Below, piece by piece: positions 18,268-27,956 of a DNA stretch of 29,184 nt; position 1 is the stretch's first letter, and each line of letters starts with the position of its first letter. A program made the position numbers and the translations under genes. Source of the stretch: Chondrus crispus. Taxonomy: Eukaryota > Rhodophyta > Florideophyceae > Gigartinales > Gigartinaceae. The DNA lies in contig NW_005179145.1 in assembly GCF_000350225.1 (NCBI RefSeq), positions 1-29,184 on the forward strand, given 5' to 3'. The notes beneath the pieces were generated by a model. The model worked only from the letters and a program-made list of their open reading frames with translations. It did no database searches and had not been told where the DNA came from.

Positions 18268-19714
18268 CTACAGGTTTCCGCTTGTGGCCGCCATTTGGTG
18301 CAGCCGAAGCTGCACGTTTTCAGTCTGAACGGGAGTTAATTGCAGATTTGTAAGATCGTTTGCTTCATTGTAGTGTCGGCTCAATCCTCTTCCGCCGTCG
18401 TTTGTGTAGTCGTACCAACGAGTTTTCACAATCATACTATGTAGAATCACAGGCGTCAGGACTATGTTCTACATGTCTCCAGACGACCATAGTTCCGAAG
18501 GCATGGCAGTAATTCTAAACTACCGGAAAAGGATGCCGAACACGCACTCGACACGCTTTCTCACACCCTCTTGCGCCTTGCAGAAAAGCATTTCCTTCTC
18601 GAGGACAGCTTCGTTCATTGTCTTGCAAATGATCTTCCAATTGGGATATATACCATCAGCGAGATAATAACACCACTTGAACTCCTCGTCTTCAATTTCG
18701 TCGGAAGGTGCAGCAGTTGGAAATGCTCCATTCAGAACATTTCCGAAATGCTCGCTCAGGTCTAAAATGTTGAGATCGTTGAGCACTCCGGGAAATACAA
18801 ACTGAAAATGCCAGATCCACAAGTCTAGGTCACATATAGCTTCCGCACGGAGCACTGGAAACCCGTCCTTTCCAATAAGACTCCCTTGCATGGCCTTGGG
18901 GGCGTTTTCCACCGCCTCCCAGCGCAATCTACAGCTCATATGCAACAGGGAAACCCAACAGCTTGAAACGTCTTTTCGATGCAGACTATGTAATCAGATG
19001 TCGGCTGGTGCATATATTCTCTTGAAAAGATATCCACAACAGTAGCAAAGAACATCTTCAAAAATTCAATGCAGTAGTTTCAGAGACGTCAAACAAATCG
19101 TCGCACAGGTCTGCTGGAATACTATACGACAGCTGGAGAAGAGCAGTGACGACCTTGATCAATGGCGCAATACCGAGCTTCCCGACAGCATTGGGCTTCA
19201 AACCTTGCCGAAAATACGGTTCGTGCTGCGTGACACTCTCCAGCAGGCGCAAGAATACACTTGGAGGCATGCGGAACCGTTTATCAAAGATCCCTTCTGA
19301 TTGCGTTGATACTTGCTGGTTGGAGCCAGGCCTAGGCTCGTCAGCTGGCCAGAAATACTGGAGCATGTATCTGCGATGTGCATCCGCAAAGTTTCTCTCA
19401 ACGTTGCCGCTCTTGCCTGGGACTGAGCATCCTTGCTTTACGGTCTCTACCAACTCGGAGACAGCTCGCATTTCCCACCAAAACGTGACCGAGTAGTGCT
19501 CAGGGTCTTCTCCGTCGTTGAGCTGTGCGACAACTCCTTGTTGCGCCTCCTCCTCGTCCGCTGATGATAGGTCGGGCGAGCCTGATGAGCTCTCCGCGTT
19601 GGTTGCAAAGTGGAAGTCCATGCCAGGGAGCTGTCGCACGACCAGCTTGCAAGTTGATGAGGTGGAATGAGTTTTGGCGTCAGACGCCGACGCTTCTACG
19701 GGTGGAGAATTCAC
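18268..19714 (-). pseudogene. PIF/Harbinger DDE transposase, lightly broken
   Basis: ATG at 19714 opens an acidic N-terminus, then FDKRFRMPPSVFLRLLESVT, HEPYFRQGLKPNAVGKLG and PLIKVVTALLQLSYSIPADL, the helical DNA-recognition region of Harbinger transposases. The catalytic part follows: IGAVDCAG-like (about 18940), DLDLWIWHFQFVFPGVLNDL (second Asp), YYLADGIYPNW, and RKRVECVFGILFR with the glutamate of the DDE triad. A C-terminal ILHSMIV motif is at about 18430-18447. Breaks are a shift near 19065 into the frame CIEFLKMFFATVVDIF, a TGA near 18941, a shift near 18920, a TAG at 18520 and a TAG near 18465. The order and spacing of all conserved blocks are kept. It is transcribed toward ORF1. Confidence 0.9.
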
Positions 19715-19823
19715 TTTTCATTCCAATCCAATTCCCATCATCAAATCTCAATGCAGGTAGCTTACAGCAAATTGACAAGTAGCGCAATGAAAATCTGCCA
19801 CGTGGGCTTGGATAATGGAATTG

Positions 19824-19845
19824 GGAGCGCCTGGTGGAGATGCTC
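19824..19845 (-). repeat. PIF/Harbinger right terminal inverted repeat
   Basis: Exact 22-bp inverted match to 16310-16331, followed by the TTA target-site duplication at 19846-19848. Homology stops at position 23. Confidence 0.95.
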
Positions 19846-19884
19846 TTAGTGCCGCTATTACTTATGCCACCCTCCTCTCCCACT

Positions 19885-20282
19885 ACTGTAATGCCGGTCT
19901 GACGCACGAACACGAAAAAATGCCACGTGTCATACGGGTCCGGGTGTTATGCTGCTTTTGCTGTTATGCTGTTTTTGAGACGGTTCAGGGTGTGACGAAC
20001 AAAACTACAACGCAATCAAGTGATGAAGATGAGAGCGCAGAGGACGCCAGGGAGAGAAGGACTGTACTCTCTGTCGTTGGGATCGCGGAATTGTTTGGAG
20101 AGCTGGAAGTTTTGGCGACTGAATGCCAAGTTTCAGACGCTCTATCGTATCTGAGGTCGGCAAAGCGCGCGTTTCTCATGGCAACACACGACAGAGAACC
20201 AACGCGGAGCAGGCAGACGTTAATTACCGGGTGCATGAAAATAGATGTGACGACGTCACCTACTAATGCCATCTCCCGATAG
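19885..20282 (+). other. Possible protein-coding remnant (transposase-tail-like)
   Basis: The frame is open from inside the Harbinger right end, but only the part after 19848 could be native. It contains an acidic patch (SSDEDESAEDARERR) and then LATECQVSDALSYLRSAKRA and RSRQTLITG. An acidic stretch, helices and a final K/R-QT-x-I-T motif recall the C-terminal tail of pogo/Tigger or jerky-type transposases. There is no catalytic domain here and no convincing start, so this is at best a fragment on the right flank of the Harbinger insertion. Confidence 0.25.
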
Positions 20283-21032
20283 TGCTTGATTTTGGGGTCT
20301 CGCACGGGGCGGCACTAATGGGTAGGGTCCCCTGTACGACTTTCCAGCCTTTTATGTTAATGCTCACAACTGTGCCGGATAGTCGTTTTGCATAATGCAC
20401 ATCTTAGACAAAGGGCAAATTTTCTCTGACATCTCGTTGGGATTAGGCACGTAGAATGGCAACCGTATGGGATATTATCCTAAACGAAAATTTGCTTTTC
20501 AGGAAAGCACTTTTCTGGAATTGGAAATCTAAAAAATCGTAAATTCCTTTTCTGAAAAGCTGGTTGCGTAAACCCTCAAGTCTTAATTATTGAGGATTAC
20601 TTTTGTGTTGCGGGGGGACAGACTGGAAGCCCCAACAAGGTGCAGCAGGGTGATCCAGCAAGGACCTCTCTACATTCTTGTTTCTGGCTTATGTCAGCGG
20701 TTTGAGGCAAGCAACTGCATGGAGTGATGTCACTAGCGTGAAGACATGTGAACCAGTGATGCAGATGCACCGCATCACGGCACATCACGACAATCAACTC
20801 TGGAACTGCGAGCATTACAGTCACACAACTTCGACGCCCTGTGCCTTAATATTGAGTACTGTAAGCTCATTTTAGCCATACATTTGGTTGCGTTGTCAAC
20901 AACTACCCTTGATGTTGAGGAGCATCACCACAGTAAAACCTGGCGAGTCCGCAACCGAAGCTGCCGCGGTATCTCACACTGCCCGTCGCCGCTGCAGCTC
21001 GACAATACCCTTCGTTCCCACCAGCTTCCGCA
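20283..21032. other. Intergenic region upstream of the SRP receptor gene
   Basis: No gene is recognised. An imperfect inverted repeat lies at 20494-20507 and 20547-20560 (13 of 14 bases, GCTTTTCAG...). The last 150 bp before the ATG at 21033 are pyrimidine-rich and presumably contain the promoter and 5' leader of the gene. I see no clear TATA box. Confidence 0.4.
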
Positions 21033-22889
21033 ATGATCGACGAGTTTTGCATCTTCGAGAGCGGCGGCACAGTTCTGTGGCGACGCAGCTTTGTCGCCCT
21101 CAAGGGGGATCCCCTCGCTATTCTTGTCCGCTCCGTTCTTCTCGAAGATCGTCTCTCACTGCCAGAGCTCTCATTTGACTGCTACACACTTCGCTGGGTC
21201 CTGGACAATGAAAGGGGTCTCTTCTTCGTCGTCATCTTCCAACGCCTTCTTCCTCCCGCTTACGCCGATGATCTCCTACATATGGTCCGCAAGGAGTTCA
21301 CAAAGCGATACATCCGTCCCGCAGACAACCCCTCCGCCAAGGGTAACACCCCTTTCGTGGTCGACTGCGACCCCGATTTCGACCAGTTTGCGCCCCATTT
21401 CGAGCGCATTCTTGCCTCTGCGGAGAAGAAGAGCATGACCGCAGGCGCCACCTCCAGGAATGCAGAAGGAAAGAAGAGAAAGCCTGTCAAGCCACCAGCA
21501 CCTGACATTACATCCCCTGATCCTAATCGTGAAGCAGAGCAAGACCCCGAAACATTGGATACAGGCTTGTCCACCCTGTCAGCAGAGGATGTTGTGAAGA
21601 AGAACAGAGAGGCTTTCATACGAAAGCACGTCTCAAGAAAGTCGAAGGCTGCCATGGGCGCAATGAAGATGAAGCCGAAACCCTCTGCGATCGATTCTGC
21701 GACAACCCCAACTCGCAGCGTCGGGGGAAAAGTTATGCGGCCGAGCAACAAGGCAACACAGGATGCTGGGCCTACGCTTGATTACAGCACAGGAAAACCG
21801 CAAGAGGATGGCGCAATTGCAGACGATGAAGTCGCACGGTTTAGAGATCAATTCATGAACGCGGCGCCTAATTCTGCATATGACATCATCGAGGATTCAG
21901 ACGACGATGAGTTCGATGAGGAGGATGGTGATGGGGTGAACGAGAGCAGTGCTCCTCTTGGTGGTGTGCTGAACTATTTCAAGGGGCTCGCGGGGATGCG
22001 AAACCTAACGAAAGCAGACTTGCAACCGGTTATGGAAAACTTCAAGGACGTACTTATTGCTAAGAACGTAGCGCAGAACATTGCAGAAAAGTTGATTGAA
22101 TCAGTACTCAACAGTTTGGAGGGGAAAAAGATGGAATCCATGACCTCAGTCACTACAACAGTGCGAAGCGCACTGGACGAGGCACTAACAAGAATTTTAA
22201 CATCAAGACAAAGTACAGACATCGTCGCAGAGATCGCTGCCAAACAAGGTACGGGTCGTCCATATGTTATTACATATTGTGGCGTTAACGGCGTCGGTAA
22301 GAGCACTTCGTTGGCAAAGACATGCTACTACCTGCTCAACCATGGTTACAAGGTAATGATTGCGGCTTGCGATACATTTCGAGCGGGTGCGGTTGAGCAA
22401 CTTCGTACTCACGTCCGGTGCCTCGGGGAAGGAGTAGAGTTGTTCGATAGGGGTTACGGAAAGGATGCTGCTGCCGTTGCGAACGATGCGATTCGGAAGG
22501 CGAAGGAGCTCGGATATGACGTGGTGCTTGTGGATACGGCAGGGCGGATGCAAGACAATGAACCGCTTATGCGTGCACTGGCAAAACTTGTGGAGGTGAA
22601 CAGACCAGACCGGGTGCTGTTTGTGGGGGAAGCACTAGTGGGCAACGACGCAGTAGACCAACTGAGCAAGTTTAATCAGGCACTAGCAGACCACCAAAAC
22701 GCAGCAGCGCCACGGTTGATTGACGGAATCGTGCTCACAAAGTTTGACACGATCGATGACAAGGTCGGGGCAGCCGTTTCCATGGTGTACGCGACAGGAC
22801 AGCCAATTGTGTTTGTGGGAGTCGGACAGACCTACATGGACTTGCGCAAAATCAACACGCGGTCCCTCGTCAAAGCGCTGCTGAAGTAG
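21033..22889 (+). CDS. Signal recognition particle receptor subunit alpha (SR-alpha)
   Basis: A single 618-codon exon encodes the GTPase of the ER-membrane SRP receptor, which docks SRP-ribosome complexes at the translocon. The N-terminus (MIDEFCIFESGGTVLWRRSF) is the SRX longin-like domain that binds the beta subunit, residues 1 to about 130. A charged linker follows, with an acidic run (EDSDDDEFDEEDGDG) near residue 287. The NG domain fills the C-terminal half: G1 GVNGVGKST (417-425), G2 DTFRAGA (from 447), G3 DTAGR (from 501), G4 TKFD (from 569) and G5 GVGQ (596-599). The protein ends ..VKALLK as expected. All GTPase motifs are intact and the length is normal for the family. The gene converges on the zinc-finger gene with about 100 bp between stops. 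The bacterial FtsY is excluded by the SRX domain. Confidence 0.98.
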   Translation: MIDEFCIFESGGTVLWRRSFVALKGDPLAILVRSVLLEDRLSLPELSFDCYTLRWVLDNERGLFFVVIFQRLLPPAYADDLLHMVRKEFTKRYIRPADNPSAKGNTPFVVDCDPDFDQFAPHFERILASAEKKSMTAGATSRNAEGKKRKPVKPPAPDITSPDPNREAEQDPETLDTGLSTLSAEDVVKKNREAFIRKHVSRKSKAAMGAMKMKPKPSAIDSATTPTRSVGGKVMRPSNKATQDAGPTLDYSTGKPQEDGAIADDEVARFRDQFMNAAPNSAYDIIEDSDDDEFDEEDGDGVNESSAPLGGVLNYFKGLAGMRNLTKADLQPVMENFKDVLIAKNVAQNIAEKLIESVLNSLEGKKMESMTSVTTTVRSALDEALTRILTSRQSTDIVAEIAAKQGTGRPYVITYCGVNGVGKSTSLAKTCYYLLNHGYKVMIAACDTFRAGAVEQLRTHVRCLGEGVELFDRGYGKDAAAVANDAIRKAKELGYDVVLVDTAGRMQDNEPLMRALAKLVEVNRPDRVLFVGEALVGNDAVDQLSKFNQALADHQNAAAPRLIDGIVLTKFDTIDDKVGAAVSMVYATGQPIVFVGVGQTYMDLRKINTRSLVKALLK

Positions 22890-22963
22890 AAAGGATGACG
22901 TTGAAGTCATTAGACCGGTCCTTTTTTTTGTCCCGTTCCTTTTCACATGGTATGTACAAAGTA

Positions 22964-22969
22964 AATAAA
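22964..22969 (+). terminator. Possible polyadenylation signal of the SR-alpha gene
   Basis: AATAAA lies 75 bp after the stop codon, in the 100-bp convergent gap, followed by an A-rich stretch. Position and sequence fit a poly(A) signal, but algae use varied signals, so this is tentative. Confidence 0.4.
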
Positions 22970-22989
22970 AAAATCGGAAACCCCCTACT

Positions 22990-23424
22990 CTACGAATCGA
23001 CAATAATCCATGAGGCGAGCCTACCAGTGCCCTTGCAAGCCTTGCACTCAATTTCTCCGTTTTGACAGACGAGGCAGTGCGACTGTCCCTCAATAGAGCA
23101 GAGAAGTCTGTCCCCAAGCATGAGAACACCGGTGGCGTGGCACCACGGGCATTCCACAGCACGTTTGCCCCGGCAAGTGGGGCATATCTCCGGTTGTCTA
23201 CTGGCGTCACCGTCGAAGCGCCAGGCCATTTCCCTGCCCTTTTTCGAGGTTTCTATGCGAGCGCGATGACGGCGTGTTGGTGGGGAGGGCGGTGGTGGTT
23301 GGGACCCCTCGGATGTTTCGTCCGAAGGCGGAGGAGAAGACGACATATGATGGCGGCGTCCAAATACTATACCTTCGCGAGGACGGGGAGACAGCCACAG
23401 TGGTGGTTGAGGAAGGAAAGCCAT
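22990..23424 (-). CDS. DnaJ-like Cys-rich zinc-finger protein, probably plastid-targeted
   Basis: A single 144-codon exon starts with ATG at 23424. Residues 1 to about 75 are Pro/Ser/Arg-rich with few acidic residues, as in an organelle transit peptide. Residues 81-135 carry four CxxC pairs: CPTC (81-84), CPWC (92-95), CLVC (117-120) and CKAC (127-130), with the CxxCxGxG-like context CKACKGTG. This is the DnaJ cysteine-rich zinc-binding fold without a J domain. Proteins of this kind in plants and algae (BSD2, PSA2, LQY1 and relatives) are plastid chaperones or thiol factors for Rubisco or photosystem assembly. Which of them this corresponds to cannot be settled by eye. It converges on the SRP receptor gene. 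Confidence 0.85.
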   Translation of the reverse strand: MAFLPQPPLWLSPRPREGIVFGRRHHMSSSPPPSDETSEGSQPPPPSPPTRRHRARIETSKKGREMAWRFDGDASRQPEICPTCRGKRAVECPWCHATGVLMLGDRLLCSIEGQSHCLVCQNGEIECKACKGTGRLASWIIVDS

Positions 23425-23756
23425 AGTTCAGGGGGCGTGGGGCGATGAGGCAAACGATATCGGGAGAGGGGGGATGTTCAACATGCCCTGGATATACCAT
23501 ATATGAGGCGCTTTTTCAATATCGCGAACGTCGGAATTGTTGTGGAAGGACAAACAAGGAACAGCAGGGCCCCACAAAGAACCGATTTGATACAGTCTGT
23601 GTGATTTGCTGTCGCAGCCAATGGCGAGGAGGACTGCGAAATTGCAAGATGTGGGTCCTCCTGCAGTGCTCGCAATAGGTCCAGTATCAGTATGTCTCAG
23701 TCACGTCAACAAGGCCCAGTCACGTCAACAAGGCCCGACAGCTACTCTTTCTCATC
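23425..23756. other. Upstream region of the zinc-finger gene
   Basis: This is presumably the promoter of the minus-strand zinc-finger gene. A short minus-strand frame (23478-23675) with a hydrophobic stretch is open, but has no supporting similarity and I do not call it a gene. Confidence 0.35.
23698..23735. repeat. Tandem duplication, two 19-bp units
   Basis: CAGTCACGTCAACAAGGCC occurs twice in a row without a mismatch (23698-23716, 23717-23735), about 20 bp outside the left end of the inverted-repeat element. Confidence 0.95.
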
Positions 23757-24321
23757 AGGGCCTCCTTTAAGACAGCATGGACGGGCATGTTTGGACATGT
23801 ATGGACGTCAGCGTGCACCTGATTGGTCCATTTAATACTTTTCTTAACAGTATGATGGCGCACACAAAGTTAATATAATGGAATCTGTCGCTACCAACGT
23901 GCCATACGAGAGCACACCATTGGCTGTCGCCTGCCGCATAAGTGCGATTAAATTCAATCTTGATCCAATTTAGCATACATTAAAATTCAATTTAATCATT
24001 TTATTGACGTCCCTGAATGCCAGTACACGGGGATCGCGATATAGTGTCTCCCTCTGTCAGTGGGCCGAAAACGGCACTATATCGAACCAGGCACTATAAG
24101 ATAATGAGATTTGCGGCTTTTTTGCAGCCACTTCCTTGCATCACTGCTCAGAAAGACCGTTCGCTTCCCTATCGATAGCCCGGTATGATGCACCCCTTGA
24201 GCCAATTTACGGATCACGGCGCGCTGACACAATACATTAAATTATTGGACATGTAATATTTTGAAAATCGCAAACATATACATCCAAACATGGCTGTCCA
24301 TGCTGTCTTAAAGGAGGCCCT
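23757..24321. mobile_element. 565-bp non-autonomous terminal-inverted-repeat element (MITE-like)
   Basis: The ends are perfect 26-bp inverted repeats starting AGGGCCTCCTTTAAGACAGC (23757-23782, complement at 24296-24321). Weaker matching continues about 15-20 bp inward (CATGTTTGGA) and outward to a shared CAT one base outside each end. The interior is AT-rich with no coding frame and contains a 10-bp inverted repeat (CGATATAGTG 24037-24046, CACTATATCG 24075-24084). The TIR is unrelated to the Harbinger, pogo or LTR ends in this window, so its mobilising transposase is not here. No clean target-site duplication is visible, so the superfamily stays open. Confidence 0.85.
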
Positions 24322-25804
24322 CATGGAACATGGCAAGGCTTACGCGTGGGATCTGATTTACATTGGTCAAGATTTTTTTTGCAAAATTTGTCCATCTCAC
24401 CCGTTTTCGTGGGTTCAATTGGGCGAGTCACACCTGTCAAATATACGTTTTTTTTTTCTGAATCGGCCTCCTTTGTGGTTTCTCACTGATATAAATCACC
24501 ACAACTGTAGCATGTCAAGTCGCGATGGACACTTGCTGACTTGACGCAGTCACATCCTTCGAGCATAACTGACAGAGCACTTGTAGCATTTCTTTATTTT
24601 TACTGCACATACAGTACAAGCGCTGAGTGAAAATTAACTTCTCTGAAAATTAGCCAGCAAAACCAACTCTACCCCAGTAAAGAAATTTGTAACTCTAACT
24701 TGGGGCACACTGTAGCAACTCTTGTTTTCAACGGTATATATGGTGGCCGGGGGGGCTCTAGCTCTGAGATGCGCGCCACTTGAGACTCACAGCAATGTGT
24801 AAATAATAGAAAGTTCGGCAGTAATTTAGGGTACATGCAGTCCTCATTTTATTTCGAAGAGACATAGAGATACAAGCAATTTCACCCTGTATCCACCTAC
24901 TCTCGAGAAGGCAGGCCAGGCCCACCGGTGCAGATATGTCTTCCAACGTGTGTGCTCTAAAAGTTGGCCACGCCTGTGTTGTTTCTTATTATTGGCCAGG
25001 GATAACCTTACCCATTTTTCCCTCATTATTCACATCACTCCTAGTCTTGGGCCGCATCGCGCGGCATCTTACGCAGGCAGGAAGCAAGTGCGAAGTTAAA
25101 AAAAAGAAAAGTTCTGTAGCTTCGGTAATGAGCCAGTTCGCTGAATGCATACATCGCGATGCACCCTTGCTGCCTACCGGAGCCTCCTGTGCGGTGACAG
25201 CGATACGGTCCCGGGCAGAGAGATTGTTGCTGGTGGAAGTGGCACTCTGTGAAAGTGTTGTAGCATCAATATTGGGAGAAGAGAATGATCTCTTCAGTGT
25301 GTGTAACAATGAATCGTTCAGATTCTGCAAAGGGTTAGTGCGCGTACGGGCGGTTTTGAGGGCGTTACGACGCCGGGGAATTGAGGGCAGGCTCCTGCCG
25401 GGCGAGGGTCTTCTCGCGTAAGTTGGTTGAGTTTATTCTGTGAGTCGTTCGTCTGTGTGTTCTCTCCTCTTCGGTGCTGGAGGAGGTTGTGATACTAAAA
25501 AGCTGAAGCGAAAGGCAGAGACAGTTTCTCTGTTCGGGATCTGGCGGAGGCACTGTACTGTTGATCGGGATCCTGGGAGAAGCGATCAGGATCAGGCTGG
25601 CTCTCCGAGGGGTGTTACTGTAGTCTTCTTGTCGCCGACTGACATGATCGGCGGCGTCCGAGATCCCTGTTTCATCAGAAAGGCATGTCATGGACCCCCT
25701 GGGCCATGCGTGCCACGCAGCCTGGCGCGGCGCACAAAAATTGGAGTCCTGGTGACCAGATTTGCCAAAAAGTGGAATTCGCCGTGTTCGATGGCAGGTT
25801 GGAG
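24322..25804. other. Long intergenic stretch with no confident gene
   Basis: Mostly AT-rich sequence. A minus-strand frame at about 24989-25390 has a Ser/Thr/Asn-rich, coding-like composition (QNLNDSLLHTLKRSFSSPNI) and is open upstream to about 25430, but has no ATG before its first third and no recognisable domain. It could be a small hypothetical gene or exon (about 20 percent likely). A perfect 8-bp inverted repeat (GTCAAGTC/GACTTGAC) lies near 24514-24545. Nothing else stands out. Confidence 0.3.
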
Positions 25805-25877
25805 TGCTCCCAGCGGGATTTGAACCCGCGATCTCCAGATTCAAAGTCTGGCGTGATAACCACTACACCATGGGAGC
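25805..25877 (-). tRNA. tRNA-Gln (anticodon TTG)
   Basis: Read on the minus strand the 73-nt sequence folds into a complete cloverleaf. The acceptor stem GCTCCCA/TGGGAGC is fully paired, the D arm is GTGTAGTGGTTATCAC, and the anticodon stem CCAGA/TCTGG encloses the loop CTTTGAA with anticodon TTG. The variable loop is 5 nt and the T arm is GCGGG-TTCAAAT-CCCGC, with discriminator A. There is no intron and CCA is not encoded, as in eukaryotic nuclear tRNAs. Internal A and B boxes (TGGTGTAGTGG, GGTTCAAATCC) would drive Pol III. A T5 run about 34 nt downstream (25767-25771) may end transcription. Confidence 0.96.
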
Positions 25878-26168
25878 CGTCAGAGATAGCTAGCAGGGTT
25901 TTCAGATGGGTAACTATTCAAGAAAACTAGTTTTCATTGGTCAATTTTGGCCGAATTTGATTAAATTTACCCCCCCGGCCCATTCTTTCTCCATTTTCGC
26001 CAAAAGTTGACAGAATAAAGCACAGGGCCTCCTGTTTTTGCCCACGGGCCAGCGGGGCAGGGAGAGTGGAGGGGTTCGTTAGAGTGTGAGTTGGTTGGGT
26101 AGACGGAGAGCGAGGAAGGTACGAACGGGTACAGCAAGAAGAAGAAGCAAAAGGCGTTCTGCCGAGAG
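25878..26168. other. Spacer between tRNA-Gln and the F-box/LRR gene
   Basis: These 291 bp lie between two divergently read genes and must contain the promoter of the F-box gene. A C6 run (25971-25976) is present; no clear TATA box is seen. Confidence 0.4.
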
Positions 26169-27833
26169 ATGCCGACAAGATTGCCGTTTCAATGGTTTGG
26201 GGATGGTGCTGGCGTTGGCGTGAAAAGCAGGCCGCGTCGGGAGGGAGCGGTGGGTGTGGGGCACCAAGCGCCGTTGACGTTGCTTTCTTTACCCGATGAT
26301 TTGCTCTTGCTGTTATTTCGTCATTTGTTGTCAACGCCTTGTCCTACCTTGCCGTTGTCCGCCCGGGCGCTGGAATCGTCTGCGAGTGCGTTTGCTTTGG
26401 CTGGAGCATGTTCGCGGTTGAGAATGTTATTTCGATTGTGTGTGCCCAGTCTTGCGATTGATTGGCATACGCCTGTGTATCCGCATGTGTTAGCGTCGAC
26501 GTTTGCGCCGGCATTGAGGGCGTTGCAGGTGCACGGCCATCCGAGGGCGGACGTATTGTTGAGGGAGCTTGCGGCCCATCCGGGGCCATTGAAGTTGAAG
26601 TCGATTGCCCTAGCGCATTGTCCGGCTCCGGCGAATCCGATCCAGGCCTTATTGCAGGCTGCGCCGCCCTTGAGCGAGTTGCATCTGGCGTTTGTGCATT
26701 GTGACGATTTGAATGCATTGTTGATGACCGTGGCACCGTCGTTAAGTCGTTTGAGTCGGTTGACATTGCACGGGGTGTCGCAGTTGACGCACCAGGCGCT
26801 ACTGGCTGTGTGCCTGAGTGCAGGACAAAATTTGACACATTTTGCGTTGCGGTATGTAAGGCATCCGTCGATCAATGATGCGTCGTTGGTGGCGATTGAA
26901 GAGCTCTGCCCGTCGATAAAGACGCTGTTTTTGGAAGATATTCGGCACGTCACGCCAAAAGGGACGAGAAGTTTTGTTGGAGCATATGCGCAGCAGCTGG
27001 AGCGTTTGAGGTTGTATGCATGCCGGTTGACACCGGAGCGGTTGGAGATGTTGGTACAAAAAGCGTGCAGTTTGCGGCTTTTGGGAGTAGAGGAACCGGG
27101 TTGGTCCAGGGCGATGGCGCCGATGGCTGTGGATGCGCTGGTTGCGGCTGGCGATGCATTGACGGATTTGCATTTGCGAAATGTGGCGGGGCTAGTCGAT
27201 GAGCACGTTGGTCGGGTGATAAAATCGATGCCGCTTTTGGAGCGGGTGACGATTCGACGACAGGAGTGCTTGACTGACGTGTCATTGTTTCATATTGCGA
27301 GATTGGGGCGTGGACTCAAGGCGCTGGATTTGAGAGGGTGTTTTGTGACAGATGATGGGCTGATGGCGATTGGGGCGCGGTGTACGGGGCTAGAGGAGGT
27401 GGCGCTCGGGGGCGACGGGCAGGATTTGTCGGAAGAAGGGGCAAGACGACTGGGGAGTGACGCGGTTTCAAATGCAGGGATGGGGTCGCTGCTGAGGGGC
27501 TGCGGCAAGACTCTGACGCATTTCACGTGGGAGAGCCCGCGGTGTCGGATGCGGGGCTCAACTAGGACCGGTGTGGGGGTTGCTGTAGGAGTTGCAAACT
27601 TGTCAGCCAAAGTTCTGGCCCGGACGCTGGCTGCGAATTGTCCGAATTTGCTGCGGGTTGAGGTGAACGGACTGAGACCCAGGGAACGCGTGGAACGGGG
27701 AAGATGCGACCTGGCGTTTATGGAGCTTGAGGAGGACGTGAAGAAGGTGGACGTGTTTATCGATTACGAGCACCTCTCCTTCGAGGGCAACCTGAGGCAC
27801 GCCGTTTTGGACGAGCGGTACAAGTTCAATTAG
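26169..27833 (+). CDS. F-box / leucine-rich-repeat protein (FBXL/AMN1-like)
   Basis: A single 554-codon exon with ATG at 26169. After a basic N-terminus, residues about 36-98 form an F-box: LTLLSLPDDLLLLLFRHL followed by helices with ACSRLRMLFR and the typical closing W. From about 110 to 440 there are irregular, Cys-type leucine-rich repeats (ALRALQVHG, LSELHLAFVHCDDL, LSRLTLHGVSQLTHQALL, LERLRLYACRLTPERL, LKALDLRGCFVTDDGL). F-box/LRR proteins are substrate receptors of SCF ubiquitin ligases, the F-box binding Skp1 and the LRR arc binding the target. The target is unknown. The gene uses TTG for leucine unusually often. Its stop is 123 bp from that of the convergent Snapin-like gene. Confidence 0.88.
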   Translation: MPTRLPFQWFGDGAGVGVKSRPRREGAVGVGHQAPLTLLSLPDDLLLLLFRHLLSTPCPTLPLSARALESSASAFALAGACSRLRMLFRLCVPSLAIDWHTPVYPHVLASTFAPALRALQVHGHPRADVLLRELAAHPGPLKLKSIALAHCPAPANPIQALLQAAPPLSELHLAFVHCDDLNALLMTVAPSLSRLSRLTLHGVSQLTHQALLAVCLSAGQNLTHFALRYVRHPSINDASLVAIEELCPSIKTLFLEDIRHVTPKGTRSFVGAYAQQLERLRLYACRLTPERLEMLVQKACSLRLLGVEEPGWSRAMAPMAVDALVAAGDALTDLHLRNVAGLVDEHVGRVIKSMPLLERVTIRRQECLTDVSLFHIARLGRGLKALDLRGCFVTDDGLMAIGARCTGLEEVALGGDGQDLSEEGARRLGSDAVSNAGMGSLLRGCGKTLTHFTWESPRCRMRGSTRTGVGVAVGVANLSAKVLARTLAANCPNLLRVEVNGLRPRERVERGRCDLAFMELEEDVKKVDVFIDYEHLSFEGNLRHAVLDERYKFN

Positions 27834-27956
27834 CAAGTGCTTCCGGGGTGGAACAGAGAGAGGGAAAAAACTAATAGATATACAGATACTGTATTGTAGT
27901 GGCACAAAAAATCAAGCAGGCAGAACTGTTGATGCGTTTCGCGAGCGGCGTCTCGA

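Larger units (their letters stand above)
16310..19845. mobile_element. PIF/Harbinger DNA transposon, near complete
   Basis: The two ends are perfect 22-bp terminal inverted repeats beginning GAGCATCTCCACCAGGCG (16310-16331 and the complement at 19824-19845). They are flanked on both sides by TTA (16307-16309 and 19846-19848), the 3-bp target site duplicated by this superfamily. The length is 3536 bp. The TIR start resembles that of plant PIF/Harbinger elements and MITEs as I remember them. The interior holds the two genes expected: a Myb/SANT-like ORF1 on the plus strand and a DDE transposase on the minus strand, pointing at each other. Both reading frames carry a few disabling changes, so this copy is probably non-autonomous now, but its intact ends could still be mobilised by a related transposase. 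Confidence 0.94.

Noticed and set aside
20494..20560. Inverted repeat as a transcription terminator
   Set aside because: Rho-independent-type hairpins do not apply to a nuclear Pol II context. It is kept only as a sequence note.
24936..25421. Plus-strand frame of 161 codons as a gene
   Set aside because: No domain; the antisense frame has equal or better coding look, and neither is convincing.
25365..25844. Minus-strand frame of 159 codons
   Set aside because: Its start lies inside the tRNA-Gln gene and it has no family features.
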